Assembly (NCBI GenBank): GCA_035342635.1
Contig: DAOQXO010000102.1
Coordinates: forward strand, 1 to 8,131
Origin: CADEFQ01 sp035342635
Lineage (GTDB): Bacteria; Pseudomonadota; Gammaproteobacteria; Steroidobacterales; Steroidobacteraceae
Direction: 5' to 3'
DNA length: 8,131 bases
Shown here: positions 1 through 5,891 of the stretch, piece by piece
How positions within the stretch are numbered: position 1 is the first letter of the stretch
Layout: each line of letters starts with the position of its first letter
Made by a program: the position numbers and the translations under genes
The notes under the pieces: generated by a model
Seen by the model: the letters and a program-made list of their open reading frames with translations, nothing else
Told to the model about the DNA's origin: nothing
Database searches by the model: none

Positions 1-22
1 GTTACGCTGAAGCCCTGTCGCC

Positions 23-2092
23 GTGGCCAGGGTCCTCGCGGCGGCGCGCGCCGAACTCGAGACTCTGGCGCGGTCTGCCGTCGCCGCGCTGCCGACCGGC
101 TATCCGGTCAGCGTGCGACGGCTGCTGGAAGTGCGCGCCGGCGAGAGCGAAGTGACGTTCGACATCGAGAGCGATGCGGCCTCGCCGGCCGCAGCGTTCT
201 ACGCCGCGCAGCAGGCGCGCTACGGCTTCGCCGAGCGCGATGCCGAACTCGTCATCGAGTCGATCCGCGTCGAAGCGCGCGCCTCGCCGCCCTTCCCTGC
301 GCTGCACGATGTGGTGGCAACGCCGCTCGCCTCGCTTCCCCGGCGCGTGCGCACGCGCTTTGGCGGCGCGTGGCACGACACGCCAGTGCTGTCCTGGGCG
401 GACTTCACGGCCGCCGCCGGGCCTGTCCTCGTCGTCGATGCAAACTTCACGGTGGTCGTCGAACCCGGCTGGCACGCGCGCCGCGCGCCCGGCGGCGAGC
501 TGCTGCTCGAGCGCGAGGCGCAGGTCCCGGCCCCGCGGCACGCGGCCGCCGCACCCGACCCCGCGCGCATCGAGATCTTCGGCAATCTGTTCATGCACAT
601 CGCGACGCAGATGGGCAGCGTGCTGCGAGACACCGCGCAGTCGATCAACATCAAGGAGCGTCTCGACTACTCCTGTGCGCTGTTCGACGGCGAAGGCCGG
701 CTGCTTGCCAACGCGCCGCACATGCCGGTGCACCTCGGCTCGATGGGCGCTTCGGTGCGCGAGGTCATCCGCCGCCACGGCGCGGGACTGCGGCCGGGCG
801 ATGCGTGGCTGCTGAACAGCCCCTACCACGGCGGCACGCACCTGCCCGACATCACCGTCGTCACCCCCGCCTTCCTCGCCGGCGGCGCGCGGCCCACGGC
901 ATTCGTCGCCTCGCGCGCGCACCACGCCGACATCGGTGGCATCACGCCCGGCTCGATGCCGCCCTTCAGCACCCACATCGACGAGGAAGGCGTGCTGCTC
1001 GAAGGACTGCGCATCGTCGCGCAAGGCGCGTTCGACGAGGCCGCGCTGCGCGCGGCGCTGGCGCGTGCGCCCCATCCGGCGCGCAATCCCGGCCAGAATG
1101 TCGCCGACGTGCGCGCGCAGCTCGCCGCCAATGCGCGCGGCATCCATGAGCTCGAGCGCGCCGCGCGGCGCCACGGCAGCGCGACGCTGCTCGCGCACTT
1201 CGATGCCGTGCGCGCCAATGCCGAGGAATGCGTGCGCGCGGCGATCTCGCGCCTGTCGACGGGTGAGTTCCGCTGCGAGCTCGACGGCGGGCAGCGCATC
1301 GCCGTGCGCATCGAAGTCGACGCCGCGCGCCGCAGTGCCCGCATCGATTTCACCGGCAGCTCGCCGCAGGGCGCCCACAATTTCAACGCGCCGCGCGCGG
1401 TGTGCGTCGCCGCCGTGATCTACGTGTTCCGCACATTGATCGACCGGCCGATACCGCTCAACGAGGGCTGCCTCGCGCCGCTCGAACTCGTGATCCCGCC
1501 CGGCTCGATGCTCGCGCCCGAGGCGCCGGCGGCGGTGGTCGCCGGCAATGTCGAGACCTCGCAGGTACTGGTCGATGCGCTGTACGGCGCGCTCGGCATG
1601 CTCGCCGCCTCGCAGGGCACGATGAACAACCTGACCTTTGGCGACGCGACACTGCAGTACTACGAGACGATCGCCGGCGGGGCCGGCGCGGGCCCGGACT
1701 TCCCGGGTGCGAGCGCCACGCAGATCCACATGACGAACTCCCGCCTCACCGATCCGGAAATCCTCGAGCTGCGCTACCCGGTGCGCGTGCGCGAGTTCTC
1801 GCTGCGCACGGGATCGGGCGGTGCCGGCCGCCAGCGCGGCGGTGATGGCGTGGTGCGCGCCATCGAGTTCCTCGCGCCGATGAGCGGCGCGATGCTCGCC
1901 AATCGACGCCGCACGCGGCCCTTCGGGCTGCGGGGCGGCGAGCCGGGCGCCGCCGGCATCACGCGCCTGCGGCGCGCGGCGGGCGGGATCATCGAACTCG
2001 CGGCCGCCGACCGCTTCGACGCGCAACCGGGCGATGTGATCGAGGTGCTGACGCCGGGTGGCGGCGGCTTCGGCCCGCCGTCGCGGGCCTAG
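23..2092 (+). CDS. Hydantoinase B/5-oxoprolinase family protein, probably the 3' part of a fused 5-oxoprolinase
   Basis: The family performs ATP-dependent opening of cyclic amides such as 5-oxoproline or hydantoins in the cytoplasm. Residues ~180-685 are a full HyuB (B-subunit) domain. It carries IEIFGNLFMHIATQMG (183-198), NSPYHGGTHLPD (265-276), the likely metal-binding segment RAHHADIGG (298-306), NPGQNVADVRAQLAAN (355-370) and the family ending GDVIEVLTPGGGGFG (670-684). Residues ~1-175 resemble the C-terminal part of HyuA (for example ARYGFAERDAELVIESIRVEA, residues 65-85), as in single-chain 5-oxoprolinases of ~1200-1290 residues. The ATP-binding N-terminal ~500 residues are not in this window. 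The GTG at 23 is only the first in-frame start after a TGA at 8-10, has no ribosome binding site, and is probably not the true start. The stop overlaps the convergent sheath gene. HyuB membership is secure; the exact substrate is inferred from the fused layout. Confidence 0.88.
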   Translation: MARVLAAARAELETLARSAVAALPTGYPVSVRRLLEVRAGESEVTFDIESDAASPAAAFYAAQQARYGFAERDAELVIESIRVEARASPPFPALHDVVATPLASLPRRVRTRFGGAWHDTPVLSWADFTAAAGPVLVVDANFTVVVEPGWHARRAPGGELLLEREAQVPAPRHAAAAPDPARIEIFGNLFMHIATQMGSVLRDTAQSINIKERLDYSCALFDGEGRLLANAPHMPVHLGSMGASVREVIRRHGAGLRPGDAWLLNSPYHGGTHLPDITVVTPAFLAGGARPTAFVASRAHHADIGGITPGSMPPFSTHIDEEGVLLEGLRIVAQGAFDEAALRAALARAPHPARNPGQNVADVRAQLAANARGIHELERAARRHGSATLLAHFDAVRANAEECVRAAISRLSTGEFRCELDGGQRIAVRIEVDAARRSARIDFTGSSPQGAHNFNAPRAVCVAAVIYVFRTLIDRPIPLNEGCLAPLELVIPPGSMLAPEAPAAVVAGNVETSQVLVDALYGALGMLAASQGTMNNLTFGDATLQYYETIAGGAGAGPDFPGASATQIHMTNSRLTDPEILELRYPVRVREFSLRTGSGGAGRQRGGDGVVRAIEFLAPMSGAMLANRRRTRPFGLRGGEPGAAGITRLRRAAGGIIELAAADRFDAQPGDVIEVLTPGGGGFGPPSRA
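2062..2080. other. GC-rich hairpin with TTCG loop just before the convergent stops
   Basis: CGGC (2062-2065) plus GGC (2066-2068) pair with GCC (2073-2075) and GCCG (2077-2080), with one bulged C (2076) and a TTCG loop (2069-2072). Seven G-C pairs with a C(UUCG)G tetraloop would be very stable in the HyuB transcript. It lies 9 nt before the HyuB stop at the only place where the two convergent genes could end transcription. No U-tract follows on either strand, and the bases encode the conserved glycine-rich family ending, so it may be incidental. Confidence 0.25.
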
Positions 2093-3714
2093 GCTTCGAG
2101 CGCGATCCCCCGCAGGATCGCCGTCTCGATCTCCTCCTCGACCTGCTCGCCCGAGGTGGCGAGGCGGTTCACGCTGACCGGCCGCACGCTGCTCGAGCCC
2201 GCCTGATGCGTCACGAGGAAGGCATGGAAATCGCCGGAACGCATCGGCGCGAAGCCGAGCAGCAGATGCACCTTGCCCGCGGCGACGGATTCGGGCGGAT
2301 TCAGGCGCTCGTCGCAGATCACGAACCAGCGCTCGGCGGCCGTGCGCCCGACGAATGCGCCTTCTTCCTCGATCTCGGCGAGAAACGCGGCGACCTGGTT
2401 GCGCAGCCGCGCCCAGGCGGCCGGCTGGTTGTGCTGGAAGACGATCCAGCGCGTGCCCTCCTCGACCGAGGCGAGGATGAACAGCGCAAGGCGCCGCGCC
2501 GCGAGATAGGTCCAGTCCGCCGGCCCCGAGCCGCCGGCGCCGAGCGTGCGCGGACTGCCGGTTCGATACAGCGGGCGCACCGTGGCGAAGGTGTTGACGC
2601 CGAGCTGTGCGAGCCGGCCGCGTTCGACATCGTCGATCTGCGTCGCGGGGCGCAGCGCCGGGCGCAGCACGGGCTCGTCGTTTTCGCCCGCGCTCCACAC
2701 CGGCGTCGCCGCGTCGCCGCGCGCGATGAGCCCGGCCGCGGCCCCGCAGGAGGCGAACACCTCGTGGCGCCCGCGCACCCGATCGAAGGCGACAACACGC
2801 GGGAAGTACATCAGCGCCTGCTCGCTGCGGAACGGCCAGGGGCGCAGCGACTCGACCGCACCGGCGGCGCTGGTCCACGACGCCGGCGGATCGACGATCA
2901 GCATCGCATGGCGCTCGCGGCACAAGCGCGAGGCCACCATCAGCGTCGCGAGGCCCACGTCGTCGGTGCGCGTGAGCGGCGGCACGCACAGCAGGTCGAA
3001 GCGCGGCGCGAAGCGCAGGCTGAAGAGGCCCGTGCCGCGCTGGCTCGAGCCGATGATGTCGTAGTCCGTGAGCGCCGCGCCGTCGTCGCCGTCGGGATTC
3101 GATGCGACATAACCTGCCATCAGGCTCGAGGTGCGCGACGGCGTGCGCAGCGGGCGCTGCGCCGGCGGCACCTCGCCGAGCACGCGCACGAGCTGCGAAT
3201 CGAGCAGCACGGTGGCGACGTAGCGGTCGCTGCCCGGCAGCACCGACAGGCGCCGGTAGATCTCCTGGTCCTCGATGCGCTCGGAACCCGGTGTGCGCAC
3301 CCGTTGCACCACGAGGTTGAAGCGGTCCTCTTCGTTCTCGCCGATGCCGTCGAGATCGACCGACGCGCGCAGATACTCGCGCGAGCCCGGCGCGATGCCG
3401 ACCAGGGTGAGCGGCGCACCGCCCGTGGGGAGCGTGATGGTGGGCGGGCGGGCGCTGTTCGCGACGCGCACGACGATCGCGGTGCGCCCGCCGTTCTCGA
3501 AATACTGCTCGAGCGCGTAACTCATCGTCGAGGGCTGCCACAGCCCGCCGAAGAGGCGCACGTACTCCGCGAAATTGTGGATGACGACGGGATTGTTGAC
3601 CGGACCCTTGAGTGCCCGGCCGACGAAAGCGGTGATGCCAGTGGCCACGCGGGCGATCGCGTGCCCTGGTCCACTTTGTTCCGAGATGTCGAAGCCAGTG
3701 ACGGCGTCGGCCAC
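2089..3714 (-). CDS. Contractile phage-tail-like sheath protein (stand-alone)
   Basis: This 541-residue protein belongs to the tail sheath family, whose subunits polymerise around an inner tube and contract to drive it through a membrane (phage tails, tailocins, extracellular injection systems). The N-terminus has the family start GITAFVGRALKGPVNNPV (26-43), then FAEYVRLFGGLW (48-59) and YFENGGRTAIVVRV (71-84). The middle has DGDDGAALTDYDIIG (208-222) and FDLLCVPPL (239-247), a family signature. The C-terminal assembly domain has RRLALFILASVEEGTRWIVF (407-426), VAAFLAEIEEEGAF (441-454), ICDERLNPPESVAAGKVHL (466-484) and GFAP (487-490). About 40 further residues follow the usual end. The start is GTG at 3714-3712, behind a run of six Gs ending 5 nt upstream; an in-frame stop lies at 3762-3760. 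No tube, baseplate or sheath-recycling ATPase gene is present on either side here. Family assignment is firm; whether it works in a phage, tailocin or secretion machine is open. Confidence 0.9.
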   Translation of the reverse strand: MADAVTGFDISEQSGPGHAIARVATGITAFVGRALKGPVNNPVVIHNFAEYVRLFGGLWQPSTMSYALEQYFENGGRTAIVVRVANSARPPTITLPTGGAPLTLVGIAPGSREYLRASVDLDGIGENEEDRFNLVVQRVRTPGSERIEDQEIYRRLSVLPGSDRYVATVLLDSQLVRVLGEVPPAQRPLRTPSRTSSLMAGYVASNPDGDDGAALTDYDIIGSSQRGTGLFSLRFAPRFDLLCVPPLTRTDDVGLATLMVASRLCRERHAMLIVDPPASWTSAAGAVESLRPWPFRSEQALMYFPRVVAFDRVRGRHEVFASCGAAAGLIARGDAATPVWSAGENDEPVLRPALRPATQIDDVERGRLAQLGVNTFATVRPLYRTGSPRTLGAGGSGPADWTYLAARRLALFILASVEEGTRWIVFQHNQPAAWARLRNQVAAFLAEIEEEGAFVGRTAAERWFVICDERLNPPESVAAGKVHLLLGFAPMRSGDFHAFLVTHQAGSSSVRPVSVNRLATSGEQVEEEIETAILRGIALEA

Positions 3715-3725
3715 TGCTGCCCCCC
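3715..3725 (-). promoter_or_regulatory. Ribosome binding site supporting the GTG start of the sheath gene
   Basis: Read on the minus strand, ACGGGGGGCAGCA precedes the GTG. The G run (3725-3720) ends 5 nt before the start codon, a suitable place for a Shine-Dalgarno element, although it is a poor match to AGGAGG. It is the main reason for choosing the GTG at 3714-3712, together with family homology beginning only ~25 residues into the protein. Confidence 0.45.
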
Positions 3726-3743
3726 GTGAATCCGTCGGACTGT

Positions 3744-3773
3744 AGCATAACGGCGACAGTCACAGTCGGTCAC
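3744..3773 (-). promoter_or_regulatory. Candidate sigma-70 promoter of the sheath gene
   Basis: On the minus strand, GTGACC (3773-3768, four of six matches to TTGACA) and TATGCT (3749-3744, four of six matches to TATAAT) are separated by 18 nt. Transcription would begin near 3737 and leave a 5' leader of about 23 nt containing the G-rich ribosome binding site. This is an AT-richer island in otherwise extremely GC-rich DNA. The match is modest, so the call rests partly on its location in the only real gap of the window. Confidence 0.35.
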
Positions 3774-3784
3774 GAGTTCGCGCT

Positions 3785-3815
3785 TCACCCCTCGCGCGCG
3801 GGTGACGTGCGCACG
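3785..3815. other. Two adjacent dyad-symmetric elements in the 3715-3822 gap
   Basis: TCACCC (3785-3790) pairs with GGGTGA (3800-3805) around a 9-nt loop. It abuts a perfect 10-bp palindrome, CGTGCGCACG (3806-3815). They lie just after the stop of the 54-residue gene (3823) and upstream of the candidate sheath promoter. They could be an operator or a weak transcription stop for the envelope operon. There is no T-run on either side, so an intrinsic terminator is not supported. Dyads arise easily in GC-rich DNA. Nothing else is recognisable in this gap. Confidence 0.25.
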
Positions 3816-3822
3816 GATGGCG

Positions 3823-3987
3823 CTACCTGCGCAATTCGGTGGGGGAGTCCTGTCCCGCGGCGCGCCGCCGCTGCTCGGCATTCGCGGCATCGAGATCCCG
3901 CCGCTTGCGCTCGATCTCGTCGAGCATCAGCTTCAGCCATTCGCTGAGACGTTGCCCGCCCGGCGCCTGCGGCTGGGTGTCGCTCAT
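3823..3987 (-). CDS. Small 54-residue helical protein, translationally coupled to the aminopeptidase
   Basis: I do not recognise this protein. The frame opens with ATG at 3987-3985 and closes with TAG at 3825-3823. It starts MSDTQPQAPGGQ, continues with a predicted amphipathic, charge-rich helix (about residues 13-44, including WLKLMLDEIERKRRDLDAAN), and ends with a polar tail. There is no signal peptide or membrane segment, so it should be cytoplasmic. The ATG overlaps the aminopeptidase stop as ATGA (3987-3984), the classic arrangement for translational coupling; no strong Shine-Dalgarno element is needed or seen (a GTGGGC lies upstream). A well-formed acidic/basic helix and the exact overlap favour a real gene over chance. 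Conservation could not be tested. A short coiled coil or a partner-binding peptide are possible roles, but none is shown. Confidence 0.6.
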   Translation of the reverse strand: MSDTQPQAPGGQRLSEWLKLMLDEIERKRRDLDAANAEQRRRAAGQDSPTELRR

Positions 3988-5891
3988 GGCGCGCCCACGA
4001 TCGCATCGAGCGACGCGGCGGTGATCGGATGGTAGCCGGGCCGCGCCCGCGCATAGACCGCGCGCGCGCGCTGCGCGCCGGACTGCGTCTTCATCATCGC
4101 GGTGTACAGCGGCACGATCAGCTTGCGGCGCCCGATCGACTCGAGGTACTGCTCGAGCCGCGGCCAGGCCGGCTCATAGTCGTTGCGTATCGCGATCTGC
4201 AGCCAGTTGAAGGCGATCTCGTTGTTGGTCGCCTGCGTGAAGTCGAATGCCGCATCGAGCGCCTCGAGCTGCGCGCGCGGCATCTGCTGCGGAAGATTGG
4301 CGAGGAAGTACAGCCACTCCTGCGTACTCCAGCCGGCGTGCGGCAGATCGGTTGCCGCGCGCGTGCCGGCGAGGAACGCGGCGCGCGCCGCGTCGACCTG
4401 CACGAGCGCGTCGGATGCGGGCCGGATCGCGCTCGCCGGCAGGCCCGGCTGATGGATCCACTCGTCGAGTTCCGCCGCGGTCACGGTATCGGGGTGCTGC
4501 GCGAGCAACTTCGAGTCGAGGTAGCCGAGGAACTGCTCGACGGTGATGCTCTGGAACGCGAAATGCGCGAAATAGTCCTGCAGGAATGCGTGCAGCGGGG
4601 CGGCGCCGACCCGGGACTCGAGCCAGCGGAGGAAGAAGCGACCCTTCTCGTACGGAACGTCGGTCACGCCGTCGTCGGGGTCGCGGCCGCGCAGGTCGAT
4701 GGCGAGGACCTGCTCCGCCGGCGGCAGGGTCGCGAGCTCGCGCTCGAGCGACTGAAAACCGAGCAGGTCTTCCATGGCCGCCCGGCGCGGACCATATACC
4801 GCCGCCATGATGCGGCTTTCGAGGTAGACGGTGAATCCCTCGTTCAGCCAGAAATCGCGCCAGGTCGCGTTCGTCACCAGATTGCCCGACCAGGAGTGCG
4901 CGAGTTCATGCGCGATCAGCGCGACGAGGCTGCGGTCGCCCGCGATGACGGTCGGCGTGATGAAGGAGAGGCGCGGGTTCTCCATGCCACCGAACGGGAA
5001 GGACGGCGGCAGGATCAGCACGTCGTAGCGTCCCCAGCGGTAGGGCCCGAAGAGCGACTCGCCGGTTTCGAGCATCTTTTCGGTGTCCGCGAACTCGCGG
5101 GCGGCCGCGGCGATGATCTCCGGCTCGGCGTAGACCCCCGTGCGCGACCCGATCGGCTGGAATTCGAGTCGCCCGGCCGCGATCGCCATCAGGTAGGACG
5201 GAATCGGCTGCGGCATGTCGAAACGGAACACGCCGTCGGTGCCCGGGCCCCCGACCGGCTCTGCGCCCATCAGTGCGCGCAGGCCCGCCGGCACGCGCAG
5301 CGTGGCCTCGAAGGTGAAGCGCACCTGCGGCGAATCCTGCAGCGGTACCCAGCTGCGCGCATGGATCGCCTGCGACTGCGAATAGAGGAAGGGTGCCACC
5401 TTGCCCGCGGTCTGCGCCGGCTCGACCCATTGCAGGCCCGAGGCATCGGGTCGCGTCGCGTAGCGAATGCGGATCGTGAACCGTGCGAGGTCACCGGGCA
5501 GCGTGATCGCCAGCGGCGCGCCGAGATGCTCCACCTCGGCACCCACGCCGAACGCGAGCGGCTGCGGCGCCGCACCGGGCGCGAGCCATTCCACCGCCGC
5601 GACGTCGAGGCCGCGGGTGTCGAGGACGAGCGTGCGGCCGGTGCCTGCGATGCGCTCGACGGTCAGCTCCGCGCCGCCGGCCAGCCGCTTCGAATCGAAG
5701 TCGACGGTGAGATCGAGGGCGAGATGACGGACGCGGAACTCGTCCACGTTCGCGAGCGTGTGGTAATCGCGGCCGCTCTGCAGCGGCGCGGCCGCGCTGT
5801 CGGCGACGGGCCGGGCGGCGCAGGACGCGAGCAGCGCGAGGCTGGCTGCCGCGACGACGCGGATCATCGGGCGCATGGCGAGGGCGCGCAT
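3984..5891 (-). CDS. M1 family zinc aminopeptidase lipoprotein, leukotriene A4 hydrolase type
   Basis: A 635-residue zinc metallopeptidase that should remove N-terminal residues from peptides. The N-terminus is a lipoprotein signal with lipobox LASC (C24), and Ala at +2 suggests outer-membrane sorting. The exopeptidase motif GGMENP is at 301-306. The zinc site HELAH (H328, E329, H332) is followed after 18 residues by E351 in LNEGFTVYLE. Y414 in DVPYEKG matches the catalytic tyrosine of the family. The C-terminal helical domain (~490-635) matches the LTA4H C-terminal domain; GRRK (587-590) aligns with the Arg/Lys pair that grips the substrate carboxylate in LTA4H. All key residues are present, so it should be active. 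The ATG at 5891 overlaps the transpeptidase stop (TGATG) and has AAGGG upstream; internal ATGs at 5876 and 5867 lack that. Epoxide hydrolase activity cannot be judged. Confidence 0.93.
   Translation of the reverse strand: MRALAMRPMIRVVAAASLALLASCAARPVADSAAAPLQSGRDYHTLANVDEFRVRHLALDLTVDFDSKRLAGGAELTVERIAGTGRTLVLDTRGLDVAAVEWLAPGAAPQPLAFGVGAEVEHLGAPLAITLPGDLARFTIRIRYATRPDASGLQWVEPAQTAGKVAPFLYSQSQAIHARSWVPLQDSPQVRFTFEATLRVPAGLRALMGAEPVGGPGTDGVFRFDMPQPIPSYLMAIAAGRLEFQPIGSRTGVYAEPEIIAAAAREFADTEKMLETGESLFGPYRWGRYDVLILPPSFPFGGMENPRLSFITPTVIAGDRSLVALIAHELAHSWSGNLVTNATWRDFWLNEGFTVYLESRIMAAVYGPRRAAMEDLLGFQSLERELATLPPAEQVLAIDLRGRDPDDGVTDVPYEKGRFFLRWLESRVGAAPLHAFLQDYFAHFAFQSITVEQFLGYLDSKLLAQHPDTVTAAELDEWIHQPGLPASAIRPASDALVQVDAARAAFLAGTRAATDLPHAGWSTQEWLYFLANLPQQMPRAQLEALDAAFDFTQATNNEIAFNWLQIAIRNDYEPAWPRLEQYLESIGRRKLIVPLYTAMMKTQSGAQRARAVYARARPGYHPITAASLDAIVGAP

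Noticed and set aside
2062..2080. Intrinsic bidirectional terminator between the convergent genes.
   Set aside because: The hairpin is strong but has no T-tract on either strand and encodes the conserved family C-terminus, so I list it only as a structural element.
2206..3729. A 507-codon plus-strand open frame opposite the sheath gene.
   Set aside because: Biased Arg/Glu/Ala composition, no motif and no ribosome binding site, while the minus strand clearly encodes a sheath protein.
2..3763. A 1253-codon open reading frame on the minus strand spanning both the oxoprolinase and sheath regions.
   Set aside because: It lies antisense to the HyuB gene and out of frame with the sheath gene, both of which have clear family motifs. 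Its product is Arg/Ala/His-rich with no recognisable motif, as expected from stop-poor GC-rich DNA.
3715..3822. tRNA or small RNA gene in the gap.
   Set aside because: No cloverleaf-type arms or terminator-like hairpin with a T-run are visible; only a weak promoter and two dyads.
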